64,000 nucleotides of DNA from Aggregatibacter kilianii (GCF_003130255.1 NZ_NRCN01000002.1:186001-250000), one strand, 5' to 3'. Positions 47,558 to 56,837 are shown, counted from the stretch's first letter. Program-made: numbers and translations. The notes: generated by a model from the sequence alone, not told the origin.

Positions 47558-48308
47558 AAAGCTGACTAACATCATTTTGAATCGATTAAATCTGCGTAAA
47601 TTCAAATTACGCAGATTTCATTTCTCCTACAAAAGTGCGGTGCGTTTTTTAATCCGTTTTTTTCTGGCCACGGTAGCCATTACTTTCATTTTTCGCTTTG
47701 TTCCAATCCCCTGCTCTGCTTATATGTTGCAACAAAAAATCGCCCATTTGTTAGACGGTGATTTTGAGTACACCACCCACCACCAATGGGTAAGCATTGA
47801 CGATATTGCTTGGCCAATGCAACTAGCGGTAATTGCCGCCGAAGATCAGCAATTTCCCGAACATTACGGTTTTGATTTCAGTGCCATTGAAAAAGCATTC
47901 AAACATAATCAAAAAAGTAAACGCACGCGTGGAGCCTCCACTATCTCCCAACAAACGGCAAAAAATCTCTATTTGTGGCATGGGCAAAGCTGGCTACGTA
48001 AGGGAATTGAAGTGCCTGCAACTCTGTTGTTGGAAACCTTATGGTCAAAAAAACGCATTTTGGAAGTGTATTTAAACCTTGCGGAATTTGGTGAAGGGAT
48101 TTATGGCGTGGAAGCAGCCAGCCAATTTTATTTCAAAAAGCCGGCTAAAAATTTATCGCAAAATGAAGCCGCACTTTTGGCGGCAGTGTTGCCTAACCCC
48201 ATTATTTATAAAGTCAATGCGCCGAGCGCTTATACCAAACGCAGACAATTTTGGATCCAGCATCAAATGAATCAACTGGGAAAATCCTATTTACAAAAAT
48301 TAGATTAA
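47547..48308 (+). CDS. mtgA: Monofunctional biosynthetic peptidoglycan transglycosylase
   Basis: 253 residues. A basic N-terminus, one transmembrane helix (about 31-50), then a GT51 glycosyltransferase domain: [14 protein letters not shown] with the catalytic glutamate, [17 protein letters not shown], and [18 protein letters not shown]. No transpeptidase domain, as expected for MtgA. The ATG lies within the last codons of trpR, so the two are co-transcribed and probably coupled, placing a cell-wall gene behind the trpR operator. Confidence 0.95.
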   Translation: MRNKKLTNIILNRLNLRKFKLRRFHFSYKSAVRFLIRFFLATVAITFIFRFVPIPCSAYMLQQKIAHLLDGDFEYTTHHQWVSIDDIAWPMQLAVIAAEDQQFPEHYGFDFSAIEKAFKHNQKSKRTRGASTISQQTAKNLYLWHGQSWLRKGIEVPATLLLETLWSKKRILEVYLNLAEFGEGIYGVEAASQFYFKKPAKNLSQNEAALLAAVLPNPIIYKVNAPSAYTKRRQFWIQHQMNQLGKSYLQKLD

Positions 48309-48485
48309 TGGTGATTTATTTCACTTTTCAAAATAAACGAATCACCAAAAAAATAAAAAAATACAGATTATTACATTAATAAAATCCTACTTTTCTTGAA
48401 AATATCATCAATTTCCTGTAAGTTTCTTAGCTTTCGTATTTATGCCTTGCTTTTAAGGCGTTATCTAAGGGAGTACTCTTATTTT

Positions 48486-49646
48486 ATGCAACGTTTTCAA
48501 AAAATTTTTCAGTCCGAAGCTACCGGTGGCATATTGCTTTTCATCTTTGCTTTGATGGCCATCATTCTCGCCAACACAGCTCTTAGTGAAAGCTATTTCA
48601 ATTTTTTGGACACCCCGGTCAGTGTACAATTCGGCGCATTCAGCATTGCCAAACCGTTATTAATGTGGGTAAACGATGGGTTTATGGCGGTTTTCTTCGT
48701 TTTGGTAGGCATGGAAGTCAAACGTGAAATGTTAGAAGGCTCCCTTTCTAGCTATCAACAGGCAATCTTCCCCGCGATCGCTGCACTAGGAGGCATGATC
48801 GTACCTGCTTTAATCTATTTCTTGATTGCACAACATTCCCCGGAAATTCAATCCGGTTGGGCAATTCCCATGGCAACTGACATCGCCTTTGCTTTAGGCA
48901 TTGTGGCGTTATTAGGTAAGCGCGTGCCATTACCGTTAAAAGTGTTCTTATTAGCGCTTGCCATCATTGATGACCTTGGCGCCATTATCGTTATCGCCGT
49001 TTTTTATTCCCATGAACTCAGTACCCAAGCCCTAATTTTGGCCGCTATCACAATTACTATTCTTGTACTCATGAATCGCATGAAAATAGGCGCATTATGC
49101 GCTTACATGGTGGTTGGTTTGATTTTATGGGCATCCGTATTAAAATCCGGCGTACACGCTACCCTTGCGGGCGTAATCATCGGTTTCTGCATCCCAATGC
49201 GAGGTCGCAAGGGTGAAAAACCATTACATCAATTCGAACATATTTTGACACCGTGGTGCAGCTATTTAATTCTGCCGCTATTTGCCTTCTCCAACGCCGG
49301 CGTATCCTTGGAAAACATAGGATTCTCCAGCTTAAGTTCACCGCTCACCCTCGGCATTATGCTCGGTTTAATCATCGGAAAACCGCTTGGTGTCTTCCTA
49401 TTTAGCTACCTCTCGGTTAAATGCAATCTTGCCAAACTACCACAAGGCATTAATTTCAAACAAATTTTCGCTATTGCCGTGCTGTGTGGCATAGGGTTCA
49501 CAATGTCCATGTTCCTTGCAGGCCTCGCTTTTGGGGAAACGCCAAATAACAGTTTCGACACACTCTCCCGCTTAGGTATCTTATTAGGCTCAGGCGTATC
49601 AGCGATTGTGGGTTATATTTTGTTAAGAAAAACAACATCGAATTAA
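48486..49646 (+). CDS. nhaA: Na+/H+ antiporter NhaA
   Basis: 386 residues from [15 protein letters not shown]; the frame is open 30 codons upstream but without family similarity. About 12 transmembrane segments. The paired aspartates of the ion site are in [18 protein letters not shown], and other family segments are NDGLMAVFF-type ([21 protein letters not shown], in parts) and [20 protein letters not shown] is 13 bases upstream. The 177-base leader from mtgA has a small hairpin (GCCTT/AAGGC, 48444-48459). Confidence 0.94.
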   Translation: MQRFQKIFQSEATGGILLFIFALMAIILANTALSESYFNFLDTPVSVQFGAFSIAKPLLMWVNDGFMAVFFVLVGMEVKREMLEGSLSSYQQAIFPAIAALGGMIVPALIYFLIAQHSPEIQSGWAIPMATDIAFALGIVALLGKRVPLPLKVFLLALAIIDDLGAIIVIAVFYSHELSTQALILAAITITILVLMNRMKIGALCAYMVVGLILWASVLKSGVHATLAGVIIGFCIPMRGRKGEKPLHQFEHILTPWCSYLILPLFAFSNAGVSLENIGFSSLSSPLTLGIMLGLIIGKPLGVFLFSYLSVKCNLAKLPQGINFKQIFAIAVLCGIGFTMSMFLAGLAFGETPNNSFDTLSRLGILLGSGVSAIVGYILLRKTTSN

Positions 49647-49658
49647 TATCGTTAAAAA

Positions 49659-49691
49659 AGAAAGCCTTGCAAATCAGCAAGGCTTTTTTAT
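49659..49691. terminator. Terminator of nhaA, possibly shared with the opposite strand
   Basis: AAAGCCTTGC-AAATCA-GCAAGGCTTTTTT, 10-base arms with A-run and T-run on the two sides, directly before the 3' end of the minus-strand pseudogene. Confidence 0.92.
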
Positions 49692-49899
49692 TACTTACAG
49701 CAAACCTTCTCACAAGGCTTATCTCGATCCAATCTTCCCATAGTAAACATTAAGATGAATTTTGTTTTAAGCCCAAGAAAGCATTTCCTTGCAATACGTC
49801 TTCTCACCACAACTCAATTCTTCATGATTTACTTTTGATTTAGCCATAAGCCCCCAAAGCCAGACAAAGTGCGGTCAAAATTAACAGTGTTTTTCGCAT
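49691..49899 (-). pseudogene. Decayed gene for a small secreted excalibur-type protein
   Basis: Minus strand from ATG 49899 gives a signal peptide MRKTLLILTALCLALGAYG that stops at once. A frame change of one base opens AKSKVNHEELSCGEKTYCKEMLS, ending in WA and a stop; the last part of the region in another frame reads GRLDRDKPCEKVCCK. These pieces in order match a small secreted protein with an excalibur calcium-binding motif (YCKEMxSC...LDRDGDGxPCE), but with frameshifts and loss of the DG of the calcium loop. The signal-peptide codons contain a host uptake signal. Identification rests on motif memory, so moderate. Confidence 0.55.
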
Positions 49900-50340
49900 T
49901 GCAAAAAAATTCGCAGAAGTATTGGATTATTCTTTTGATGCGATATCTGTTAAAAGTCTCTTAACACGTAACATAAGGCTTTTCCCTGATCGCAATAACA
50001 CTAAATTAAGCACATACCAGTGTTACTAAAAAACGAGATTAGAGACGATTGAGTGCGATGGGCTATGATAGGTAAAAGTGCTATAGCCTTGTAAATACCA
50101 GATAAAACAAAACCCTGCGATTAATTACGCGGGGCTATGTTTAGTTTAATGGCTGGGCGAGACTTGAATTAAACACATAAAGCATTGATTTAAAACAAAC
50201 TTAACAAACAATTTAAAACTCAGTGTTACTACCGGTGTTACTAAAAATTTTTACTAGGCATTTTTAGCCATTCTTTGATACCCAAAGAATTAAAGCGACA
50301 GATATTAAAACAAGGCAAAAACTCTATCAACGTTCAAAAT
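49900..50340. other. Left end of the island: candidate att region and integrase arm-type repeats
   Basis: No gene. AGTGTTACTA occurs at 50019-50028 and 50222-50231, and GGTGTTACTA at 50234-50243, two of them continuing AAAAA. Repeats of this kind near the end of a tyrosine-integrase element are usually arm-type integrase sites. If so, the crossover core lies left of 50019. Also present are two hairpins: CCCTGCG/CGCGGGG with one mismatch (near 50113-50133) and GTTTAAT/ATTAAAC (50144-50174). The att core cannot be fixed without the other end. Confidence 0.5.
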
Positions 50341-50350
50341 TATATAAAAA

Positions 50351-50444
50351 GGTGTTCACCTGTTCACTATATATTATATTTCTTTATTTATTATATACTT
50401 ATATAGTGAATAGGGTGTTCACTAGGTATTCACTAGTGTTCACT
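50351..50444. repeat. Left iteron cluster, GTGAACA type (candidate replication origin part)
   Basis: Ten-base units GGTGTTCACC (50351), TGTTCACT (50361), AGTGAATAGG (50405), then in near tandem GGTGTTCACT (50414), GGTATTCACT (50425) and AGTGTTCACT (50435). On the minus strand most read (A/G)GTGAACA, close to the GGTGAACAG(A/T) iterons bound by the P4 alpha protein. The space between the two groups (50369-50404) is pure A/T, as at a melting region. Confidence 0.75.
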
Positions 50445-50644
50445 CTTTAAAAACCCCATCTAAATTATATTTTCCTATTTATGCCTGTATAAAAAACAAG
50501 CAATCAAATCTCACCCACTCAACGTATCCTAACGTAGCTAAACTATTAATTTTTAAGCAATTTACTTCCTGTTTTTTGTGTATATATTGTTCTATGGGCT
50601 TTTTATAAGCCGTCTTAATTAAGATGATTTTAAAAGGATTAACT
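50445..50644. other. Leader of the capsid operon
   Basis: A 200-base AT-rich region without a gene. A TATAT-rich stretch near 50581 could be a -10 region. A small hairpin GGCTT/AAGCC (50597-50611) and the palindrome CTTAATTAAG (50614-50623) precede the ribosome site AAAAGGA. AACGTA occurs twice 11 bases apart (near 50521 and 50532), a possible regulator site. Promoter not assignable with confidence. Confidence 0.4.
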
Positions 50645-51832
50645 ATGTTTAAAAAACTGTTAGAACTACGCCAACAAAAAGCGGAAAAAGTCGCAGCAAT
50701 GCGCGCTATGTTAGATAAAGCGGAACAAGAAAACCGCTCATTGACCGAAACCGAAAACGTTGACTTTGAAAAGTTGAAAGATTTGGTTAAACAATTGAGC
50801 GATGAAATCGCCCGTTATGAAACGGTGGCAGATGAAGAACGTAACATTGCCGACAAAGGCAAACCGGTAGAAACACGCGGTAAAACCTTCAGCAATGACG
50901 AACTACGCCACTATATTAAAACGGGTGAATTACGGAATCTTTCCACCACCGGTCAAGAAGATGGCGGTTATACCGTGATCCCACAATTGGATAAAGACGT
51001 AATGAAACGCTTAACCGATGATAGCGTGATGCGTCAAATTTGTAACGTGGTCCGCTTGCCGGTTGGTGCGAAAGAATACAAAAAACTTGTTTCCGCCGGT
51101 GGTGCGGTGGTGGCCCATGGTGAGGAAGGTCAAGCTCGCAATGGCACCGCCACACCGAAACTCCATGAAGTCACTATTGCATTAAACCCTATCTATGCCT
51201 ATCCGAAAACCACTCAAGAAATTTTGGACTTCTCCAGTATTGATGTTTTAGGTTGGTTGACTGATGAAATTTCCGAAAGCTTCACCGAAACCGAAGAAAC
51301 CGACTTAACCGATGGTGACGGCACGAAGAAATCAAAAGGCTTCTTATCCTATGAACGCTCTACCGAAGCGGACAAAGTACGCGCCTTTGGTAAGTTGCAA
51401 AAATTAGACGTTGCCGGTGCCGACAAAATCACCGCCGATACGCTAATTGATTTGTTCTACACCTTACACAGCAAATACCGTAAAAATGCCGTTTGGGTGA
51501 TGTCTTCTACCATTGCGGCGGCATTACAAAAACTCAAAAACAAAAACGGCGATTTTATTTGGCGTGATGGTTTAACCGTAGATGCGCCTTCTACCCTTTT
51601 AGGTCGTCCGGTTTACTTCCTTGAGACCATGCCGGCAAGTGGTGCCAATAAACCGGTAGTTGCCTTTGGTGACTTCAAACGCGGTTACTTCATTGTAGAT
51701 CACGAAACCGGCGTAAGAACCCGCCCTGATAACATTACCGAACCGGGCTTCTACAAAGTCCATACCGATAAATATCTTGGTGGTGGCGTGGTAGATAGTA
51801 ACGCAATCAAGTTCATTGAAGTTACGGCTTAA
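50645..51832 (+). CDS. HK97-family major capsid protein
   Basis: 395 residues from MFKKLLELRQQ; AAGGA lies 7 bases upstream. An N-terminal delta/scaffold region (1-95) is charged coiled coil. It is followed by the coat domain starting near LSTTGQEDGGYTVIP, with conserved segments AGGAVVAHGEEGQ, KTTQEILDFSSIDV and LLGRPVYFLETMP. The scaffold region is expected to be removed by the protease encoded next. First gene of the structural block, whereas in tailed phages the capsid gene normally follows portal and protease. Confidence 0.95.
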   Translation: MFKKLLELRQQKAEKVAAMRAMLDKAEQENRSLTETENVDFEKLKDLVKQLSDEIARYETVADEERNIADKGKPVETRGKTFSNDELRHYIKTGELRNLSTTGQEDGGYTVIPQLDKDVMKRLTDDSVMRQICNVVRLPVGAKEYKKLVSAGGAVVAHGEEGQARNGTATPKLHEVTIALNPIYAYPKTTQEILDFSSIDVLGWLTDEISESFTETEETDLTDGDGTKKSKGFLSYERSTEADKVRAFGKLQKLDVAGADKITADTLIDLFYTLHSKYRKNAVWVMSSTIAAALQKLKNKNGDFIWRDGLTVDAPSTLLGRPVYFLETMPASGANKPVVAFGDFKRGYFIVDHETGVRTRPDNITEPGFYKVHTDKYLGGGVVDSNAIKFIEVTA

Positions 51833-51885
51833 TCGTCAAATTCCAATGGGGGCAATTAAGCCCCCTTTTTGTTAAAAGGGAAAGT

Positions 51886-52452
51886 ATGAATAAAGAATTT
51901 GAAATCCGTTCATCCGAAATCACCGCAGACAGCGAGAATAAAAAACTGGTTGGCTATGTGGTGAAGTGGAACAGCCCTTCTGAAGTGCTTTATTGCGATT
52001 TTGTAGAACAATTCAGTGCGAATGCGTTTAGTGAAAGTTTAAGCAGCGGTGCCGATGTACGGGCATTATTTGAACACGATCATACCAAACTATTAGGGCG
52101 CACCCGTGCGGGAACCTTAAAACTAGAAGAAGACGCAATAGGCTTACGTTTTGAATTAATGCCACCTGATACCACCTTAGGGCGTGATTTGTTGGTAAGT
52201 GTTGAACGCGGCGATATTAGCGGGATGTCTTTCGGCTTTTGGGCTAAAGAAGAAACATGGAATTTTGATGTAGAGCCTTGCCAACGCACAGTGGCCAAAG
52301 CGGAATTATTTGAAATCACCGTTACCAGCATTCCTGCCTATCCTGAAAGTAGCGTTGAGATTGCCAAACGATCAATGGCAACCGCGAAGGGAAAAACGCA
52401 AAGAAAATCCACCGCACTTTTGAAACAGTGGCTTGATGTGGCGGAGGCGTAA
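51886..52452 (+). CDS. HK97-family prohead protease
   Basis: 188 residues. Herpesvirus-assemblin-like serine protease. The catalytic histidine is in LFEHDHTKLLGRT and the serine in GDISGMSFGFWAKEE. The basic C-terminal tail (KGKTQRKSTALLK) contains an uptake signal coding STALL. AAAGGGAAAG precedes the ATG. Cleaves the capsid delta domain in maturation. Its stop is just before the portal start. Confidence 0.94.
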   Translation: MNKEFEIRSSEITADSENKKLVGYVVKWNSPSEVLYCDFVEQFSANAFSESLSSGADVRALFEHDHTKLLGRTRAGTLKLEEDAIGLRFELMPPDTTLGRDLLVSVERGDISGMSFGFWAKEETWNFDVEPCQRTVAKAELFEITVTSIPAYPESSVEIAKRSMATAKGKTQRKSTALLKQWLDVAEA

Positions 52453-52453
52453 T

Positions 52454-53686
52454 ATGTGGAACCCGTTCAGACGAAAAGAACAACGCAGCGCACCGATGGC
52501 AATTAATGAACTGCTTTCTTATCTTGGCGTATCAAACACCGGTGCGGGGGAATTTGTCAGCCCGAACACGGCGGAAAGTTTACCGGCAGTGATGAGTGCC
52601 GTTACCGTTATTTCAGAAGCGGTGGCCAGTATGCCTTGTTATTTGTATCAACTTAAAGATGATGGCCGCGAGCGTGTTTATCGTCACCCGGTGGACTATC
52701 TCTTAAACGAGATGCCAAACCGTAGCCAAACACCGTATCAATTCAAATACACCATGATGCGTCACTGCCTATTAAACGGTAACGCTTATGCGGTGATTGA
52801 ATGGAACAACAAAGGCGAACCAATCAGCCTTACCCCGTACGAACCAAGTGCGGTCAATATCTATCGCAAAGTTGGTGGTGAGTATATCTATCAAATTACG
52901 GACTTAGACGGCAATACCAAAAACTATCTTCAAGATGAAATCCTACATTTACGCCATTCTTCCCTTGATGGCTTCATGGGGCGTTCGCCAATTACGATTT
53001 GCCGTGAAACCGTAGGCTTAGGCATTGCTCAACAGAAACATGGATCGGCAATGATGAAAAATGGCTTAATGGCAAGTGGCTTAATTACTACCGCCGAATG
53101 GTTAGACGAAGCCAAAGCACAAAAAGCCGTAAAAGCCCTTGAACGTTACAAGGGGGCGAAGAACGCCGGGAAAACACCAATCCTTGAAGGCTCAATGGAA
53201 TATAAACAGCTAGGCATGACAAACCAAGACGCGGAATGGTTAGCAAGCCGTACATTCACAATTTCCGATATTGCCAGAATCTACAACATTAGCCCGATTT
53301 TCTTACAAGACTATTCCAATAGCAGTTATTCAAACTTTAGTGAAGCCAGTCGAGCCTTTTTATCGCAAACCTTGCGCCCATGGCTAACCAATTTTGAACA
53401 GCAGCTAAAAGATGCCTTGATGATTGATTTAGGTAGCAACAGCAAGAAACGTTACTTAATCGAATTTGATACAAGCGACTTATTGCGCACAAGTCAAAGC
53501 GAACGCTTCAAGAGTTACGATGTGGCAATTAAAGCCGGTGTAATGTGCCCGAATGAAGTTCGCCGCCGTGAAGGTTTATCGCCTTATGAGGGTGGAGAAG
53601 AATTTAGCCAAGCATGGAAACAAACCGTAGAAGTAAAACGCGGTGATGAGCAAGAATCAGGGGTAAGCGATGGCAATCATGATTAA
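52454..53686 (+). CDS. Phage portal protein
   Basis: 410 residues from MWNPFRRKEQ, with GGAGG 6 bases upstream. HK97-type portal: FVSPNTAESLPAVMSAVTVI near the N-terminus, LRHSSLDGFMGRSPI, and the late MTNQDAEWLASRTFTISDIA and FLSQTLRPWL stretches. Forms the dodecameric ring through which DNA enters the head. Overlaps the next gene by 17 bases. Confidence 0.95.
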   Translation: MWNPFRRKEQRSAPMAINELLSYLGVSNTGAGEFVSPNTAESLPAVMSAVTVISEAVASMPCYLYQLKDDGRERVYRHPVDYLLNEMPNRSQTPYQFKYTMMRHCLLNGNAYAVIEWNNKGEPISLTPYEPSAVNIYRKVGGEYIYQITDLDGNTKNYLQDEILHLRHSSLDGFMGRSPITICRETVGLGIAQQKHGSAMMKNGLMASGLITTAEWLDEAKAQKAVKALERYKGAKNAGKTPILEGSMEYKQLGMTNQDAEWLASRTFTISDIARIYNISPIFLQDYSNSSYSNFSEASRAFLSQTLRPWLTNFEQQLKDALMIDLGSNSKKRYLIEFDTSDLLRTSQSERFKSYDVAIKAGVMCPNEVRRREGLSPYEGGEEFSQAWKQTVEVKRGDEQESGVSDGNHD

Positions 53687-54014
53687 GGCCGGAAAGTATA
53701 ACAAGGTGATTAGCCTACAAAAGCAAGTGAACGAACAGAACGACTACGGCGGTATTGTGAGTAAATGGAAAACCGTTGCCAATATCCGGGCGGCGGTTGA
53801 ACCATTACAAGGTAGAGAGTTCTTCTCCGGTGCGGTGCCATTAAATGAAAATACTGTGCGCATTCGCATACGTTACGGAACTAATGTTGATAACACTATG
53901 CGTGTGAAATATGGGAACCGTTCGCTAGAGATAATCAACATTATTGATAGTAAAGAAGCGCACAAAGAACTACAGCTTATCTGTAAGGAGTTGACTGGCA
54001 ATGGCGGAAATTAA
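53670..54014 (+). CDS. Head-tail adaptor (head closure) protein
   Basis: 114 residues of the SPP1 gp16-like family: GKYNKVISLQKQ, YGGIVSKWKTVANIRAAVEP, LQGREFF and YGNRSLEIINIID. A beta-barrel protein that closes the filled head and offers the surface for tail joining. In a tail-less island this surface is the expected contact with the helper phage tail. Overlaps both neighbours. Confidence 0.88.
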   Translation: MAIMIKAGKYNKVISLQKQVNEQNDYGGIVSKWKTVANIRAAVEPLQGREFFSGAVPLNENTVRIRIRYGTNVDNTMRVKYGNRSLEIINIIDSKEAHKELQLICKELTGNGGN

Positions 54015-54315
54015 TTTAACGATTGATGAAATCAAGGCGCACTTAAATCTTGATCATGATTTAGATGATGAGTTACTGGAAGCCTATAAGGTGGCCGCCT
54101 TAGAAGTATGTCAAAAACATATTGGTAAAACATTTGGGGAAGAAGAAACGGAAAAGACCATACCTTTTACCCCGGCTATTAAGATTGGTTGCTTAATGTA
54201 TATCGCCTATCTCTACACGAACCGAGAAGCCGTCACAGACTTAGCCAACCTTAAACCGGCACCTATGACGATTTCCGCATTGTGGGAAGTGTATAGAGAA
54301 CCGTGCGCTTACTAA
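54001..54315 (+). CDS. Head-tail connector protein (gp6-like)
   Basis: 104 residues, helical. ITLDEIKAHL-type start (LTIDEIKAHLNLDHDLDDEL), EVCQKHIGKTF, and PFTPAIKIGCLMYIAYLYTNRE match the phage DNA-packaging/connector family of HK97 gp6. Forms a ring beneath the portal. Overlaps the adaptor by 14 bases. Confidence 0.9.
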   Translation: MAEINLTIDEIKAHLNLDHDLDDELLEAYKVAALEVCQKHIGKTFGEEETEKTIPFTPAIKIGCLMYIAYLYTNREAVTDLANLKPAPMTISALWEVYREPCAY

Positions 54316-54329
54316 GGATTTAGTAACCG

Positions 54330-54692
54330 ATGCCATACCAACCGTTAAGACGTTGTAGCTATCCCGAATGTAGAAACAAAGTAAAGTCCGGTAGATGTGA
54401 GGAGCATAAACCTAAGGACAACCGCCCAAACAGTAGCGCACGCGGTTACGACCACAAGTGGAGCAAATACCGCGAACAATACTTAAAGCATCATCCCCTT
54501 TGTGTGATGTGCTTAGAGCAAGGCAAATATACACCGGCAACAGTGATAGACCATATTAAGCCGGTAGAGAACGGACAAGCCGATCCGTTGTTTTGGGTAG
54601 CAAGCAATCATCAGCCTTTATGTCGTGATTGTCACAGCTATAAAACACGAGTGATAGACCAACGCGGATTTGGTGCGAAGAAAATTGATTAG
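54330..54692 (+). CDS. HNH endonuclease
   Basis: 120 residues. A zinc-binding cysteine pattern (CSYPECRNKVKSGRCEEHK) leads to an HNH nuclease: LCVMCLEQGKYTPATVIDHI with the catalytic histidine region, SNHQPLCRDCHSYK. Phage HNH proteins next to terminase genes are needed with TerL for cos-site cleavage in HK97-like systems, which suggests cos packaging here. Confidence 0.9.
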   Translation: MPYQPLRRCSYPECRNKVKSGRCEEHKPKDNRPNSSARGYDHKWSKYREQYLKHHPLCVMCLEQGKYTPATVIDHIKPVENGQADPLFWVASNHQPLCRDCHSYKTRVIDQRGFGAKKID

Positions 54693-54793
54693 ACCGGGTG
54701 GGGGCAATTTAAAAAAGAAAGTGGCAACCCTTCGGAACCGCCCGCCCAACTCAATTTTTACGCAAGGCAATTTTTTTGAAAATAAGGAAATGT

Positions 54794-55162
54794 ATGAGCA
54801 AGAGAAGAAACTATAAAACCCCTGATTTTTTAGATGGTATCGCTAAAACCCAATGGAAAAGCCGAATTAAACAACTTTCAGAGCGTGGCGATATTAAAGC
54901 AGAAGATTTAACGAACCTTGAAATTTATTGCGAAAACTACGCAATTTGGCGTCATTCCGTAGCAGATTTAGCAAAAAATGGCTTCATTATTGTTAATAGT
55001 CAAGGAACTCAATCAAGAAATCCAGCTTTGTCAGCGAAAGCAGATGCCGAAAAGGTGATGATTAAGATGTCATCATTGCTAGGTTTCGACCCTGTAAGCC
55101 GCAGAAAAAATCCTATTGAAGTAGATGAAAACGATATCTTAGATGAAATCCTAACTATGTAG
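54794..55162 (+). CDS. Terminase small subunit, P27 family
   Basis: 122 residues from MSKRRNYKTPDF; AAGGAA lies 5 bases upstream. Matches P27-type TerS in LTNLEIYCENYAIWRHSV, GTQSRNPALSAKADAEKVM and LLGFDPVSRRK. Recognises the packaging site. In satellites, a private TerS or terminase directs packaging to the island's own DNA. Confidence 0.88.
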   Translation: MSKRRNYKTPDFLDGIAKTQWKSRIKQLSERGDIKAEDLTNLEIYCENYAIWRHSVADLAKNGFIIVNSQGTQSRNPALSAKADAEKVMIKMSSLLGFDPVSRRKNPIEVDENDILDEILTM

Positions 55163-55169
55163 GCGAAAT

Positions 55170-56837
55170 ATGGAAATATGGCAAGCATACGCAGAGAAAA
55201 TCAAATCGGGTGAGTTAGTGGCTTGTAAGAAGATAAAACAAGCCGTAGAGCGTTATTTTAACGATTTAAACAATCCTGATTATTTCTTTGATAAAAGCGC
55301 GGTTGATAAGTTTCTAGCTTTCTCGAAACTATGCCCACACGTTAAAGGACACTTACGCGGACAGCCTATTATCCTTTCAGATTGGCAAGTCTTTCTCTTT
55401 GCCAATATTCTAGGCTTTAAGCGTAAAGACACAGGATTAAGAAAATATCGCTCCGCTTACGTTCAAGTAGCAAGAAAGAACGCTAAATCAACGATAGCAG
55501 CCGTTTTAGCTAACTGGTTTCTAGTGATGGAAGGCGGACAGCAGGATATATACACCGCAGCCGTTAGCCGAGATCAAGCAAGAATTGTTTTTGATGATGC
55601 TCGTCAAATGTGCTTACTTTCAGCTCCATTGAAAAAACGCCTTAACATTCAACAACACAAGCTAATCAATCCGAAGAACAATAGCATTATGCGACCGCTT
55701 GCCGCTAAATCTTCAACGATTGAAGGAACTAACCCTAGTTTAGCTATTGTAGATGAATATCACCTACACGCAGACAACAGCGTATATAGCGCGTTAGAGC
55801 TAGGGCAAGGCGCACGCCCTGAAGGTTTACTCTTTGCTATTACAACAGCCGGAAGTAACGTTATTTCAGCCTGTAAACAGCATTATGATTATTGCGCTCA
55901 AATCCTTGAAGGAAATGAGCAGAATGAAAGCCTATTTGTGTTGATTTTTGAGTTAGACGAAGAAAATGAAATCGACAATCAAGAGAACTGGATAAAAGCA
56001 AATCCGAATATAGGTAAATCCATTCCTTACCTTGATTTTGAGAACACTATCAAGAAGGCTAGGGGTATTCCGTCCGAATGGGTAGAAATGCTAACTAAGC
56101 GCTTTAATGTATGGTGTCAAGGCTCTACGCCGTGGCTAGGTGATGGAAACTGGGCGCAATGTGAACGGCAGTACACGGAAAGCGATTTACTTCATCAAGA
56201 TTGCTATTTAGGGCTAGATTTATCAAGTACCAACGACTTAACAAGCCTTTGTTATACATTCCCACACGGAAACAAAGTGCGCTTGCTTACACGGCACTAC
56301 ATTCCCGAATTCCAACTTAACAACGTGGCAAATAAAAACCGCGCAATGTATCGAAACTGGGTGCGCAGTGGTTGGCTAATAGCAACGGAAGGGGATTGCA
56401 TCGACTACGACAAAATCAGAGACGATATTCTGAAAGATGCTGAACGTTTCAATATCAAAATGACAGGCTTTGATGTATGGAACGCAACCCATTTACGAAC
56501 ACAATTACAAGCGGCGGGGCTTGAAGTAGAGCCATTCCCGCAAACATACCAACGATTTAGTCCAGTGGCAAAAAGTGCGGAAGTTTTAATAAACAGACAG
56601 ATGATAGAACACAACGGCGATCCGGTGCTTGCGTGGGCTTTATCAAATGTAGTTATGGAAACAGACGCGAACGCCAATATTAAACCAAACAAGAAGAAAG
56701 CCGCAAACAAGATAGACCCAGCAGTCGCCTTCCTAATGTCTTTCGGCACTTATCAACTTGAATACGGTGATTTAATTTTCGAACTATCAGACGAACACAA
56801 ACACGCATTGGAACAATTTAACGGGATTGATTTATGA
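55170..56837 (+). CDS. Terminase large subunit
   Basis: 555 residues. Packaging ATPase with P-loop ARKNAKST (101-108) and Walker B LAIVDEYH (191-198), then an RNase H-like nuclease beginning at YLGLDLSSTNDLTSL, with further acids in GFDVWNATHL and IDPAVAFLMSFG. Of the Terminase_1 (HK97/lambdoid Yme-type) family, usually paired with P27 TerS and HNH. Overlaps the next gene by 4 bases. It marks the end of the capsid/packaging block. Confidence 0.94.
   Translation: MEIWQAYAEKIKSGELVACKKIKQAVERYFNDLNNPDYFFDKSAVDKFLAFSKLCPHVKGHLRGQPIILSDWQVFLFANILGFKRKDTGLRKYRSAYVQVARKNAKSTIAAVLANWFLVMEGGQQDIYTAAVSRDQARIVFDDARQMCLLSAPLKKRLNIQQHKLINPKNNSIMRPLAAKSSTIEGTNPSLAIVDEYHLHADNSVYSALELGQGARPEGLLFAITTAGSNVISACKQHYDYCAQILEGNEQNESLFVLIFELDEENEIDNQENWIKANPNIGKSIPYLDFENTIKKARGIPSEWVEMLTKRFNVWCQGSTPWLGDGNWAQCERQYTESDLLHQDCYLGLDLSSTNDLTSLCYTFPHGNKVRLLTRHYIPEFQLNNVANKNRAMYRNWVRSGWLIATEGDCIDYDKIRDDILKDAERFNIKMTGFDVWNATHLRTQLQAAGLEVEPFPQTYQRFSPVAKSAEVLINRQMIEHNGDPVLAWALSNVVMETDANANIKPNKKKAANKIDPAVAFLMSFGTYQLEYGDLIFELSDEHKHALEQFNGIDL

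Noticed and set aside
48309..48485. Sodium or pH riboswitch in front of nhaA
   Set aside because: Only a small GCCTT/AAGGC hairpin is visible, and I could not match any known nhaA-associated RNA motif.
50144..50174. On the minus strand GTTCAAGT-like bases followed by CGCCCAGCC resemble a tRNA 3' end, a possible att core
   Set aside because: No tRNA body can be folded around it, and arm-type repeats lie on both sides. It is only a weak att candidate until the other end is known.
50351..50444. CRISPR-like short repeats
   Set aside because: The units are 10 bases with little or no spacer and both orientations. This fits replication iterons, not a CRISPR array, and no cas gene is nearby.
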